64,000 bases of DNA from Telluria antibiotica (GTDB lineage: Bacteria > Pseudomonadota > Gammaproteobacteria > Burkholderiales > Burkholderiaceae_D): contig NZ_JAAQOM010000017.1 in NCBI RefSeq assembly GCF_011682055.1, positions 62,001 through 126,000 on the forward strand, given 5' to 3'. How positions within the stretch are numbered: position 1 is the first letter of the stretch; each line of letters begins with the position of its first letter. A program made the position numbers and the translations under genes. The notes beneath the pieces were generated by a model. The model was not told the DNA's origin. It did no database searches and was given only the letters and a program-made list of their open reading frames with translations. Below are positions 54,206-62,354 of the stretch, piece by piece.

Positions 54206-54245
54206 TGGATTCCACTTGCGTTCGTTCGCGGCCGGATCCATAATC

Positions 54246-54264
54246 GCAAATGAGAATCATTCTC
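54246..54264. promoter_or_regulatory. Fur box
   Basis: The 19 bases match the classic Fur consensus (GATAATGATAATCATTATC) at 15 positions and contain the perfect palindrome TGAGAATCATTCTCA (54251-54265). It lies 21 bp before the start of the next gene, where iron-loaded Fur would block expression. Confidence 0.75.
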
Positions 54265-54285
54265 AATAATTTGCGAGGAGGTCGT

Positions 54286-54648
54286 ATGGACGATGATCTG
54301 CTGGACGAACTGAACACGCCCGCCGCGCGGCGCACCCCGCGCCACGAATTGCTGGTGGCGGCGTTGCTGCACCTGATGTCGCAATATACGGTAAGCAATG
54401 CCGTGAACAATGCGGACGCGTGCGACCGCGCGAGCGGCGACGGCCCGTGCGTGAAGCTGGCCTCGGTGATCGAACGCCATTTGAATGCGCTGGCGCGCCT
54501 GCCCGATGCCGATCCCGTGCTGCGGGCCACGTGCGAGCAACTGAGCGTCAAGTGGGCGGGCCTCGTCGACCGCGCGCTGCCGGCGCCCGCGCGGCGTCCG
54601 CTGCTGGCGCGCATCCTGGGGCAGGGCAGGCCGTCCCCGGCAGCCTGA
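54286..54648 (+). CDS. Fur-controlled small protein of unknown function
   Basis: A 120-residue, mostly helical protein (MDDDLLDELNTPAARRTPRHELLVAALLHLMSQYTV...) with three cysteines (DACDRASGDGPC, ATCEQL) and no signal peptide. A strong GAGGAGGT lies at 54275-54282. The Fur box just upstream predicts expression under iron limitation. No other iron gene is adjacent. I do not recognise the family. It is convergent with the ArsR-type gene, one base apart. Confidence 0.7.
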   Translation: MDDDLLDELNTPAARRTPRHELLVAALLHLMSQYTVSNAVNNADACDRASGDGPCVKLASVIERHLNALARLPDADPVLRATCEQLSVKWAGLVDRALPAPARRPLLARILGQGRPSPAA

Positions 54649-54649
54649 A

Positions 54650-55324
54650 TCAGCCCAGCCAGGCCCTGAGTGCCGCTTCGCCGTCCGCGCTGAACGCGAG
54701 CACGCGCGAATCGGGCACGCGGCGCGCCCAGCCCAGTTGCTGGAAGCGCTCCAGCAATGCCGTCCCGAGGGCGCCGGCCAGGTGGTGACGGCGCTCGCTC
54801 CAGTCCAGGCAATGGCGGCACAGCGGGCGCCGGGCGGCACTCGGCAGCGGATCGATGCCGACCTGCGCGACGAGCGCGCGCCCCGCATCCGTGAGCGCGA
54901 CGCCGCCCGCATCCAGCGCGAACGCGCCGCGGCGGGCGAGGCCTTCGTAGACAAGCACGCCGAGTTCGCCCGCGAGGTGGTCGTAGCAGACGCGCGCCTT
55001 GCGCAGCGCCGGCTCGCGCGGACTGCTGCGCACGCGCACGGCGCCCGTGCCGAACGCGACGCCCATCATGGACTCCAGCAGCTGGGCGACGTCGGCGTCG
55101 GCGATGCGGAAATAGCGGTGCCGGCCCTGCGCCTCCACGGCCAGCAGCCCCGCTTCGCGCAGCTTGGCCAGGTGCGTGCTGATGGTCTGGCGCGTGACGC
55201 CGGCGGCGTCGGCCAGTTCGGTCGCCGTCAGTGCCATGCCGCTCATCAGCACGTTCAGCACCTCGGCGCGGGCCTGGTCGCCGATCAGGGCGGCGATGTT
55301 GGCGATGTTCGGTCCGTCTTTCAT
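54650..55324 (-). CDS. ArsR-type winged-helix regulator
   Basis: A 224-residue protein with an N-terminal ArsR helix-turn-helix (IGDQARAEVLNVLMSGMALTATELADAAGVTRQTISTHLAKLREAGL) and a longer C-terminal part with cysteines (CRHCLDW). It is longer than metal-sensing ArsR and resembles the redox or aromatic-compound sensors of this class. It is divergent from the NIPSNAP-monooxygenase operon and probably controls it. Confidence 0.88.
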   Translation of the reverse strand: MKDGPNIANIAALIGDQARAEVLNVLMSGMALTATELADAAGVTRQTISTHLAKLREAGLLAVEAQGRHRYFRIADADVAQLLESMMGVAFGTGAVRVRSSPREPALRKARVCYDHLAGELGVLVYEGLARRGAFALDAGGVALTDAGRALVAQVGIDPLPSAARRPLCRHCLDWSERRHHLAGALGTALLERFQQLGWARRVPDSRVLAFSADGEAALRAWLG

Positions 55325-55397
55325 TGTTCGATCTTAGCCGAAGCATCGGGCCGGGGCCAGCCGCTACGATGGCATTTCAACGACACGAGGAGCCATC

Positions 55398-55715
55398 ATG
55401 CCCATCACCTGCTTCATCCGCTACGAGATCGACCCCGTCCAGCGCGACGCCTTCCGCCAGTATGCCGAGAACTGGGGCCGCATCATCCCGCGCCTCGGCG
55501 GCCGCCTGCTCGGCTACTTCCTGCCGCACGAGGGCACGAATTACGAGGCGTGGGGCCTCGTCGGCTTCGACAGCCTGGCCGCGTACGAAGCCTACCGGCA
55601 GCGCCTGAAGGAAGACGGCGAGGCGCGCGCGAACTTCGCTTTCGCGCGCGAGCAGCGCTTCATCCTGCGCGAGGAGCGCACGTTCACGGAACCGGTGGAA
55701 GGTACGTTGCCATGA
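55398..55715 (+). CDS. NIPSNAP-family protein
   Basis: A 105-residue dimeric alpha-beta barrel protein of the NIPSNAP family: MPITCFIRYEIDPVQRDAFRQYAENWGRIIPRLGGRLLGYFLPHEGTNYEAWGLVGFDSL. The biochemical role is unknown. ACGAGGAGCC precedes the start. The stop overlaps the start of the next gene (ATGA), so they are coupled. Confidence 0.87.
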   Translation: MPITCFIRYEIDPVQRDAFRQYAENWGRIIPRLGGRLLGYFLPHEGTNYEAWGLVGFDSLAAYEAYRQRLKEDGEARANFAFAREQRFILREERTFTEPVEGTLP

Positions 55716-56056
55716 TGGCCGTGATCTTCGAGGTCGAGCCCGACCCCGCGCGGCGCCAGGACTATCTCGACGCGGCCGCCGCGCTGCGCGCCGAGCTGGA
55801 AGCGATCGACGGCTTCGTCTCCATCGAGCGGTTCGCGTCGCTCGCGCAGCCGAAGAAGATCCTGTCGCTGTCGTTCTGGCGCGACGAGGAGGCCGTCAAG
55901 CGCTGGCGCACGTTGCCTTCGCACCGCGCGATGCAAACGGCGGGCCGCGCCGGCATCTTCCGCGGCTACCGCCTGCGCGTGGCCGCCGTCGTGCGCGACT
56001 ACGGCATGCACGACCGCGCCGAAGCGCCGCCAGACGCGCGGGCCGTGCACGGTTGA
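55712..56056 (+). CDS. Antibiotic biosynthesis monooxygenase (ABM) family protein
   Basis: A 114-residue alpha-beta barrel protein: MMAVIFEVEPDPARRQDYLDAAAALRAELEAIDGFVSIERF, then SLSFWRDEEAVKRWRTLPSHR. ABM proteins oxidise or degrade aromatic or haem-like compounds without classical cofactors. It pairs with the NIPSNAP gene under the divergent ArsR-type regulator. Confidence 0.85.
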   Translation: MMAVIFEVEPDPARRQDYLDAAAALRAELEAIDGFVSIERFASLAQPKKILSLSFWRDEEAVKRWRTLPSHRAMQTAGRAGIFRGYRLRVAAVVRDYGMHDRAEAPPDARAVHG

Positions 56057-56060
56057 GGCC

Positions 56061-56507
56061 TCATTCCTTGATCTCGGGCTCGACGAGTTGCGCGAGAAGC
56101 TGCAGCGATTCCTGCCAGCCGAGGTAGCACATCTCGACGGGAATCGCGGCGGGAATCCCTTCCTGCTTGACCTTGATTTCGACGCCGCAGAACACATCGC
56201 GCAGCTGCACGGTCGTCTGCATGCGGCCGGGCAGGTTCGGATCGTCGAATTCGGCCGTGTAGACGAGGCGCGCACCCGGTTCCAGGGCCAGGTATTCGCC
56301 GCCGAACGAGTGGCCACCGCCCGTCGTGAAATTCGTGAACGACATCTTGTAGCGCCCGCCGACGCGGCTGTCCTGCTCGTGCACGGTGCAGGTGAAGCCG
56401 TGCGGCGGCAGCCATTTGGCGACGGCGGCGGGCGTGAGGAAGGCGCGGTAGACGCGGTCGGCGGTGGATTTCAAAACGCGGTGCAGCTCGACGGTATTCG
56501 TGGACAT
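56061..56507 (-). CDS. SRPBCC-family (AHSA1-like) protein
   Basis: A 148-residue START-like fold protein: HRVLKSTADRVYRAFLTPAAVAKWLPPHGFTC, then RVGGRYKMSFTNF and EMCYLGWQESLQLLAQLVEPE. These proteins bind hydrophobic ligands, and AHSA1-like members often act in stress or polyketide contexts. It ends four bases from the convergent ABM gene. Confidence 0.88.
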   Translation of the reverse strand: MSTNTVELHRVLKSTADRVYRAFLTPAAVAKWLPPHGFTCTVHEQDSRVGGRYKMSFTNFTTGGGHSFGGEYLALEPGARLVYTAEFDDPNLPGRMQTTVQLRDVFCGVEIKVKQEGIPAAIPVEMCYLGWQESLQLLAQLVEPEIKE

Positions 56508-56601
56508 GATGGTTTCCTTGGCGTGAGTGGCAGAGGACGTCCCTCTGATGCTACGACGAACGACATGCCGCCGGATCGACAACGCGGGGCAAACTCAATA
56601 T

Positions 56602-57783
56602 CTATTTGCTGAGCAGCCGCATCGCCCGTTCCAGTCCGTCGATCGTCACGGGGAACATGCGGTTGCCCATGATCTGGCGGATGACGGTGATCGACTGCCG
56701 GTACTGCCACAAATGCTCGGGCTCCGGATTCAGCCACGCGAACTTGGGGAACGCATGGCAGAAGCGCGCAAGCCATTCCGCGCCTGCTTCGTCGTTCGCG
56801 TATTCGACGGAGCCGCCCGGCGCGAGGATCTCGTATGGGCTCATGGTGGCGTCGCCGACGAAGATCAGCCGGGTGTCGGGCGGGTACGTGCGCAGCACGT
56901 CCCACGTGGGGAAGCGCTCGGCGTGGCGGCGGCGGTTGTTCTTCCACAGGTGGTCGTAGACGCAGTTGTGAAAATAGTAGAACTCCATGTGCTTGAACTC
57001 GGCCTTCGCCGCCGAGAACAGCTCCTCCGCGCGCTCGATGTGGTCGTCCATCGTGCCGCCCACGTCCAACAGCATCAGCACCTTGATGCGGTTGCGCCGC
57101 TCCGGCTGCATCTTGATGTCGAGCCAGCCCGCGTTGTTGGCGGTTGAGCGGATCGTCTCGTCCAGCGCCAGCTCGTCGGGCGCGCCCTGGCGCGCGAAGC
57201 GGCGCAGGCGGCGCAGCGCCACCTTGATGTTGCGGATGCCCAGTTCGCGCTCGCCATCGTAGTCGCGGTAGGTGCGCTGGTCCCACACTTTTACTGCACT
57301 GCGGTTGCCTCCCCGCATTTTCTCTTCCTTGCCGATGCGGATGCCTTGAGGGTTGGTGCCGCCATTGCCGAACGGGGACGTGCCGCCCGTGCCGATCCAC
57401 TTGTTGCCGCCTTCGTGGCGCTCCTTCTGCTCCTTCAACAGTTCCTGCAGACGAGACATCAGCTTGTCGTAGCCGAGCTTCTGCAGCTCTGCTTTCTGTT
57501 CCGGCGTCAGCTCGCGCCCCAGCCGCTTGATCAGCCAATCCAGCGGAATGTCGGCCTTGGCGTCGAACACCGTCTCGATGCCCTTGAAGAAGGCGCCGAA
57601 CGCGCGGTCGAACTTGTCGAAATGGGCTTCGTCCTTCACCAGGGTGAGGCGCGCGAGATAGTAGAACTCGTCGAGCGACGGCGCGATCACCTGCTTCTGC
57701 AGCGCTTCCAGCAGCGTGAGGAATTCCTTGATCGAGACGGGGACTTTCGCGTCGCGCAGGGTGAAGAAGAAGTCGATCAGCAT
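56602..57783 (-). CDS. VWA-domain protein of the CoxE-like MoxR partner type
   Basis: A 393-residue protein. The N-terminal helical part (residues 1-125) leads to a glycine-rich linker (about 125-150) and a von Willebrand A domain near the C-terminus. The metal-site motif is D240-V-G-G-T-M, where the canonical form is DxSxS; D-x-T is partly kept. It is the last gene of a MoxR-GNAT-VWA operon. MoxR/VWA pairs act as chaperones that mature or activate enzyme complexes; the client here is unknown. Confidence 0.85.
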   Translation of the reverse strand: MLIDFFFTLRDAKVPVSIKEFLTLLEALQKQVIAPSLDEFYYLARLTLVKDEAHFDKFDRAFGAFFKGIETVFDAKADIPLDWLIKRLGRELTPEQKAELQKLGYDKLMSRLQELLKEQKERHEGGNKWIGTGGTSPFGNGGTNPQGIRIGKEEKMRGGNRSAVKVWDQRTYRDYDGERELGIRNIKVALRRLRRFARQGAPDELALDETIRSTANNAGWLDIKMQPERRNRIKVLMLLDVGGTMDDHIERAEELFSAAKAEFKHMEFYYFHNCVYDHLWKNNRRRHAERFPTWDVLRTYPPDTRLIFVGDATMSPYEILAPGGSVEYANDEAGAEWLARFCHAFPKFAWLNPEPEHLWQYRQSITVIRQIMGNRMFPVTIDGLERAMRLLSK

Positions 57784-57793
57784 GCGCGCCTCG

Positions 57794-58381
57794 TTACTTT
57801 GCGTGGCGCGCCAGGCGGTAGTGCAGGTGCGACTTGATTTCAATCCACTCGCCGCGCACGATGCTGTACATGACCGTGTCGCGCACGGTCCCGTCGCGGC
57901 GCGGCGCGTGGTGGCGGATCACGCCATCCTTCTTCGCACCCAGGCGCTCGATGGCGGCCTGCGACGCGTAGTTGAAGTTATCGGTGCGCAGCCCGACGAC
58001 GGCGCCGCCCAAGGTGTCGAACGCGTGCGACAGCAGCAGGAGTTTGCAGCTCGTATTGACGTGGCTTTTCTGGCGGCTCTTCGCGTACCACGTGTAGCCG
58101 ATCTCCACGCGGTCGATGGCGGGCATGATGTCGTGGTAGCTGGTGGTGCCGATCACGGTGTCGGTCGAGGCGTCGACGACGGCGAACGCGAGGCGATTGG
58201 TCATCTCCAGCGCCGTGCGGACATAGGTTTCCGTCTCGTGCGGTGCCGGGACGGACGTGACGCGCAGGTTCCACAGCTCGCCGTCGCCGGCCGCCGCGCG
58301 CAGGCCCTCCACGTGGTGCAGGCCGAGCGGCTCGAGGCGCACGCCGTTGAATTCGAGGGTGACGGGATCGACGTGGATCAT
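57794..58381 (-). CDS. GNAT-family N-acetyltransferase inside the MoxR-VWA operon
   Basis: A 195-residue RimJ/RimL-type acetyltransferase: LEPLGLHHVEGLRAAA at the start, EIGYTWYAKSRQKSHVNTSCKLLLLSHAFDTL as the acetyl-CoA loop and TDNFNYASQAAIERLGAKKDGVIRHH near the end. Its start overlaps the MoxR stop by four bases and it ends 10 bp before the VWA start, so all three are cotranslated. An enzyme between the two chaperone genes is unusual. Confidence 0.88.
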   Translation of the reverse strand: MIHVDPVTLEFNGVRLEPLGLHHVEGLRAAAGDGELWNLRVTSVPAPHETETYVRTALEMTNRLAFAVVDASTDTVIGTTSYHDIMPAIDRVEIGYTWYAKSRQKSHVNTSCKLLLLSHAFDTLGGAVVGLRTDNFNYASQAAIERLGAKKDGVIRHHAPRRDGTVRDTVMYSIVRGEWIEIKSHLHYRLARHAK

Positions 58382-59232
58382 CGGTTGTGCCTCGCCATCG
58401 CCACGAGGCGTTCGAACAGGCTCACGTCCTGCTCGTTCTTCAGCAGGGCGCCGGCCAGCGGCGGCACGATCGCCTTGCCGTCCTGGCTGCGCAGGATCTC
58501 GGGCGGAATGTCTTCGGCAAGCAGCAACTTCAGCCAGTCGAGGAATTCCGACGTCGACGGCTTTTTCTTCAGGCCCGGCACGTCGCGCAGTTCGTAGAAG
58601 CTTTGCAGCGCGGCGGACAGCAGGTCGGCCTTCAAGGTCGGATAGTGGACCTGCACGATGTCCGCCATCGTGTCGCGGTCGGGGAATTTAATGTAGTGGA
58701 AGAAGCAGCGGCGCAGGAAGGCGTCCGGCAGGTCCTTCTCGTTGTTCGACGTGATGATGACGAGCGGGCGGTGCTTCGCGACGACCATCTCGCGCGTCTC
58801 GTACACGTAGAACTCCATGCGATCCAGCTCGCGCAGCAGGTCGTTGGGGAATTCGATGTCGGCCTTGTCGATCTCGTCGATCAGGAGGACGACGGGCTCC
58901 GGTGCCGTGAACGCCTGCCACAGCACGCCCTTGACGATGTAGTTGTGGATGTCGCGCACGCGCTCGTCGCCCAGCTGCGAATCGCGCAGGCGCGAGACGG
59001 CGTCGTATTCGTACAGGCCCTGCTGGGCCTTCGTCGTGGACTTGATGTGCCACTGCAGCAGCGGCATGTTCAGGGCGGCCGCCACTTCCTCGGCGAGCAT
59101 CGTCTTGCCGGTGCCGGGTTCGCCCTTGATGAGCAGCGGGCGGGCGAGGGTGAGGGCGGCGTTGACCGCCAGTTTCAGGTCGTCGGTGGCGACATAGTTA
59201 TCGCTGCCTTCGAAGCGTCGGGGTGCGTGCAT
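58378..59232 (-). CDS. MoxR-type AAA+ ATPase
   Basis: A 284-residue AAA+ ATPase of the MoxR branch. Walker A is GEPGTGKT (37-44), Walker B is VVLLIDEIDKAD, and sensor 1 is IITSNNEKDLPDAFLRRCFFHY, which also holds the arginine finger. The short length, with no C-terminal extension, is typical of MoxR. The start MHAPRRFEG follows an upstream frame that is probably untranslated. Cofactor insertion or complex assembly is the usual role. Confidence 0.92.
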   Translation of the reverse strand: MHAPRRFEGSDNYVATDDLKLAVNAALTLARPLLIKGEPGTGKTMLAEEVAAALNMPLLQWHIKSTTKAQQGLYEYDAVSRLRDSQLGDERVRDIHNYIVKGVLWQAFTAPEPVVLLIDEIDKADIEFPNDLLRELDRMEFYVYETREMVVAKHRPLVIITSNNEKDLPDAFLRRCFFHYIKFPDRDTMADIVQVHYPTLKADLLSAALQSFYELRDVPGLKKKPSTSEFLDWLKLLLAEDIPPEILRSQDGKAIVPPLAGALLKNEQDVSLFERLVAMARHNR

Positions 59233-59316
59233 GGGCCTGGACCGGTCGTAGGGAAATGCCAATGAGTATATGACAGAACGCGGGGGCGCGAAGGCCGCCC
59301 ATGCTGCGGTGCCCAA

Positions 59317-59345
59317 TGGACTCGACCATATTCTTCGGATAGAAT
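59317..59345 (+). promoter_or_regulatory. Candidate promoter for the cytochrome c pair
   Basis: TGGACT (-35-like, four of six) and TAGAAT (59340-59345, five of six) are separated by 17 bp. Transcription would start near 59352, giving a leader of about 115 bases that includes the stem-loop at 59437. Confidence 0.35.
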
Positions 59346-59436
59346 CGGCCGGCTCGTAATATAAATGCCAAGTGTTTTGCAGTCGCAGTACCGGGGGTCT
59401 CGAAAACCTGCTGCCGCCGCACGGGTCGCAAGGCGC

Positions 59437-59461
59437 CCTATCGATTCAACCCAACGATAGG
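59437..59461 (+). promoter_or_regulatory. Stem-loop covering the cytochrome gene's ribosome binding site
   Basis: CCTATCG (59437-59443) pairs perfectly with CGATAGG (59455-59461) around an 11-base loop. The right arm includes the AGG of AGGT, the only ribosome-binding-like sequence before ATG 59468. Translation may be limited by this stem. Confidence 0.45.
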
Positions 59462-59467
59462 TCATCC

Positions 59468-59806
59468 ATGAAAATTTCAACCGCTTTACTCGTGCTTGCC
59501 GCCGGCGCCTCGATGGCCGGCACGGCCGGCGCGGCCGACATCGTCGGCAATCCGAAGGCAGCACCCAACAAGATCGAGATGTGTATCGGCTGCCACGGCA
59601 TCCCCGAATACAAGGGCAGCTTCCCCGAAGTCTATCGCGTACCGAAGATCGGCGGACAGTCGGCCAAGTACATCGAAGCCGCGCTGCAGGCGTACAAGAA
59701 GGGCGACCGCAACCACCCGTCCATGCACGGCATCGCGGCCAGCCTGTCCGACCAGGACATCGCCGACATCGCCGCGTACTACTCGCAACAGACCCCGTCC
59801 AAGTAA
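59468..59806 (+). CDS. Periplasmic c-type cytochrome
   Basis: A 112-residue class I cytochrome c. The signal peptide ends near AGA-ADIV. The haem site is C39-IG-C42-H43, and the distal methionine is likely in HPSMHGIAASLSDQD. Such small cytochromes carry electrons to terminal oxidases. A second cytochrome gene follows after ten bases, with AAGGAG in the gap. Confidence 0.92.
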   Translation: MKISTALLVLAAGASMAGTAGAADIVGNPKAAPNKIEMCIGCHGIPEYKGSFPEVYRVPKIGGQSAKYIEAALQAYKKGDRNHPSMHGIAASLSDQDIADIAAYYSQQTPSK

Positions 59807-59816
59807 GGAGCGCGCC

Positions 59817-60173
59817 ATGAACAAACTGATCGTCGCGCTGTCCCTGGGCGCCGCAACCCTCGCCTTGTCCGGCCAGGCCCTCGCATCGGGCGATGCCGCC
59901 AACGGCGCCGCACTGGCGAAAAAATACAACTGCGCGTCGTGCCACGGCGCCGACTTCAAGACGCCGATCGACCCGAGCTATCCCAAGCTGGCCGGCCAGC
60001 ACGGCGACTACCTCGTGCACGCGCTGACCGCGTACAAGCGCGGCAACAAGGCAGCCAACGGCCGCAACAACGCGATCATGGCCGGCATGGCCCAGCCGCT
60101 GTCCGATCGCGACATGGCGGACATCGCCGCCTACCTGGAAAGCCTGCCCGGACCGCTCGTCACGAAACGCTGA
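59817..60173 (+). CDS. Periplasmic c-type cytochrome
   Basis: A 118-residue class I cytochrome c with a signal peptide (cleavage near ALA-SGDA), haem site C39-AS-C42-H43 and a distal methionine in NAIMAGMAQPLSDRDM. It is related to its neighbour over the whole length (shared ALTAYKRG, LSDRDMADIAAYL), so the two genes look like an old tandem duplication. An intrinsic terminator follows. Confidence 0.92.
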   Translation: MNKLIVALSLGAATLALSGQALASGDAANGAALAKKYNCASCHGADFKTPIDPSYPKLAGQHGDYLVHALTAYKRGNKAANGRNNAIMAGMAQPLSDRDMADIAAYLESLPGPLVTKR

Positions 60174-60189
60174 ACGGGGCGCGCCCATG

Positions 60190-60232
60190 AAAAATCCCTC
60201 GCGCCGGCACGTCCGGGACGAGGGATTTTTTT
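60190..60232. terminator. Intrinsic terminator after the cytochrome operon
   Basis: A perfect twelve-base inverted repeat (60190-60201 with 60219-60230) with an A run on the left and a T run of seven on the right. It works in both directions, ending the cytochrome operon and the convergent DUF1841 gene. Confidence 0.9.
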
Positions 60233-60247
60233 CGTGCGGAGGTCCGC

Positions 60248-60673
60248 TCAGCGCACGCGCCTGCGCACGCACGCGACGTACGCGTCCGTGTCCGGCTGCG
60301 TGCCGTGGCGCTGTGCCGACCAGATCATCTCGCCCAGGCATTCCATCATCTCGTGGTGCGCCTCGTGCTCGCCGACGCGCGCGGCGAGCAGCTCGAACGC
60401 GGCGCGGATGCCGCGCGGCTGGTCGATCGACACCTGTTCCGTGATCGACAGATGCATCGACAGGTGCAGGAACGGATTCGGCTGGCCGCCCTCGACGGCA
60501 TAGTCGCGCGCCACGGCTTCTTCGGCGTCCGCCAGCGCGTCGTGGTATTCGGGATGCTGCTCGATCCAGTCGGCCGCGATGGCATCCATCGGGGTCAGGA
60601 TCTCGCCGGCGCGGCGCTTGCGGTAGGCCTCGCAGAAGAAGCGGCGGACGTCGTGGGAGGAGGGGGTGAACAT
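60248..60673 (-). CDS. DUF1841 protein
   Basis: A 141-residue helical protein matching the DUF1841 family of Beta- and Gammaproteobacteria: RRFFCEAYRKRRAGEILTPMDAIAADWIEQHPEYH, NPFLHLSMHLSITEQVSIDQPRGIR and HEAHHEMMECLGEMIW. The conserved HEAHH-like stretch may bind a metal. The function is unknown. Confidence 0.88.
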   Translation of the reverse strand: MFTPSSHDVRRFFCEAYRKRRAGEILTPMDAIAADWIEQHPEYHDALADAEEAVARDYAVEGGQPNPFLHLSMHLSITEQVSIDQPRGIRAAFELLAARVGEHEAHHEMMECLGEMIWSAQRHGTQPDTDAYVACVRRRVR

Positions 60674-60747
60674 GGCGGGACCGTCGGAAACACTGGTGGA
60701 AGGGCGCCATTGTAGCGCGCCGCCGCCCATTCCGCCGGCGGGCCGCG

Positions 60748-62256
60748 TCACAGGTCCGATGCGCAATTCGCGTGCAGGGCCGTGCGCAGCGCGCCGGCGT
60801 CGAGCGTCTCGCCGCGGGCCTCATGCCATTCCGTCATGAACGCCTGGGCCGTGCACGTGCGGTCGCGCGCGAACGCCGCGTCCTTGCCCGCCTCTTTCAG
60901 CAGACGCGCGGCATCGATCCTGCCGAGGTAGAAATCGGCGATCGGCCTGGGCCAGTCATCCTCCTTCTGGCGCTTCAGCGCGGCAACCAGTTCCGTCTGC
61001 GCCAGCGCGGACTCGCCGTTGCGCACGCGGGCGACGTACAACCACAACGGGCCGTAGCGATGGGCCGGCAACTGGTCCAGCGCGCGCCGCAGTTGCGGGA
61101 TCGCCTTGTCCGGGTGCCCGTCCAGCATGTCCCGGCGGCCGACCTCCAGCACCGCGTTCGGCTGACCGGCGGCCGCGGCCTTGTCCAGCCAGGCCTCGGC
61201 CTGCTTCGTGTCCGCTTTCACGCCCCAGCCGTTCTCGTAGATATTGGCCAGCGCATACTGGGCGTCGCCGCTGCCGGCGTCCGCTTCCGCGCGCATCCAC
61301 GGTTCCAGGCCCGTGCCGCGCGTGAACACATCGCCGCCCAGGTAGGCGATGTACAGGTTCCTCTGGCTCATCGCGAACAGCACGCGGTGCGCGCGCAGGA
61401 AGTCCTGGCCCAGCAGCACGTCGAAGTCACGCGCGCCCTGCGGGTCGATGACGCCGATTTCGACGTTGCCAATGGCTTCATCGCCGAATCGCACGGTCTT
61501 GACGGGCGCGACCCAGAGCGGCGCGCGGTCCTTGCCGACACCGCCAGCGTCGCCGAGACGGACCGCGCCCGGCCCGTTGACGTCGATGCCGGCCCGCTTG
61601 GCCGCGTCCAGCGTGATGACGGTGCGGTGCGCGCCGGAGTCGATGATGGCGTCCATCTCCTTGCCGTTGACCACGATGGTGAAGTGCGGATTCGGACTCG
61701 GATCGTCGGTGCGCTCGAACGGCAGCACGATCGTGGGTTCCTTCCACAGCAGCAGCTGCGTCTTGTCGCAGTCGCGCGACTTGAAGAACGTCATCCGCTT
61801 CGCGCGCAGGTCGAACTCCAGGTCCGTCTGCAGCAGGACGGGCGCGCCGAGGATCGCGTCGAAGGCCGGCGTGTGCGACATGCTGCCGATCACGGTCAGC
61901 TCGGTCCGGGAGTTGTTGTGCATCGGGCCGATCGAGAATTCCTTCGCCCGGGTCCTGTAGAGAAGCGCGGCGCCGCCGATACCCTCGATCCAGGTGCCGG
62001 TGAGGTGCAGGGGCAGGTCGCGCCGCGTCGCGCCGTTCATGGTCAGCGAGGTCTCGGAGCTGCCCGTATCGACGAGCATCGCGGCCGGCATGCCGTTGAT
62101 GGTGCCGTCGACGGCCGGGACGAGGCTTTCGCCCACGTAGCGCAGGGGCAGGCTGCCCAGTTCCGTGTAGGTGCATTGCGAGGCGTCGCCGGCGGCGTGC
62201 GCGAGGCCGGAGATCAGGCAGAACAGCAGCGGGGCGATACGGAGAGTCGTGTTCAT
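60748..62256 (-). CDS. Secreted double-domain retropepsin-like protein with Sel1-type repeats
   Basis: A 502-residue exported protein (signal peptide to about AHA-AGD). Two retropepsin-like halves are visible: D63 in MLVDTGSSETS and D206 in IIDSGAHRTV, each with the D-T/S-G active-site triplet. This makes a two-lobed arrangement like pepsin. About residues 310-370 form a Sel1/TPR-like repeat (GDAQYALANIYENGWGVKAD), and the C-terminal part is helical. It could be a periplasmic aspartic protease. It is followed downstream by DUF1841 and preceded by a paralogue. Confidence 0.8.
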   Translation of the reverse strand: MNTTLRIAPLLFCLISGLAHAAGDASQCTYTELGSLPLRYVGESLVPAVDGTINGMPAAMLVDTGSSETSLTMNGATRRDLPLHLTGTWIEGIGGAALLYRTRAKEFSIGPMHNNSRTELTVIGSMSHTPAFDAILGAPVLLQTDLEFDLRAKRMTFFKSRDCDKTQLLLWKEPTIVLPFERTDDPSPNPHFTIVVNGKEMDAIIDSGAHRTVITLDAAKRAGIDVNGPGAVRLGDAGGVGKDRAPLWVAPVKTVRFGDEAIGNVEIGVIDPQGARDFDVLLGQDFLRAHRVLFAMSQRNLYIAYLGGDVFTRGTGLEPWMRAEADAGSGDAQYALANIYENGWGVKADTKQAEAWLDKAAAAGQPNAVLEVGRRDMLDGHPDKAIPQLRRALDQLPAHRYGPLWLYVARVRNGESALAQTELVAALKRQKEDDWPRPIADFYLGRIDAARLLKEAGKDAAFARDRTCTAQAFMTEWHEARGETLDAGALRTALHANCASDL

Positions 62257-62354
62257 GGGTGTGCGTTGGATGAATCTGTCGGGCCGTGCGGTGTCATGGG
62301 GCGGCGGCGCGGGTCTCGTTTCAGGCCGCCGTGCCGGCGTCCCGTGCACGGCCA

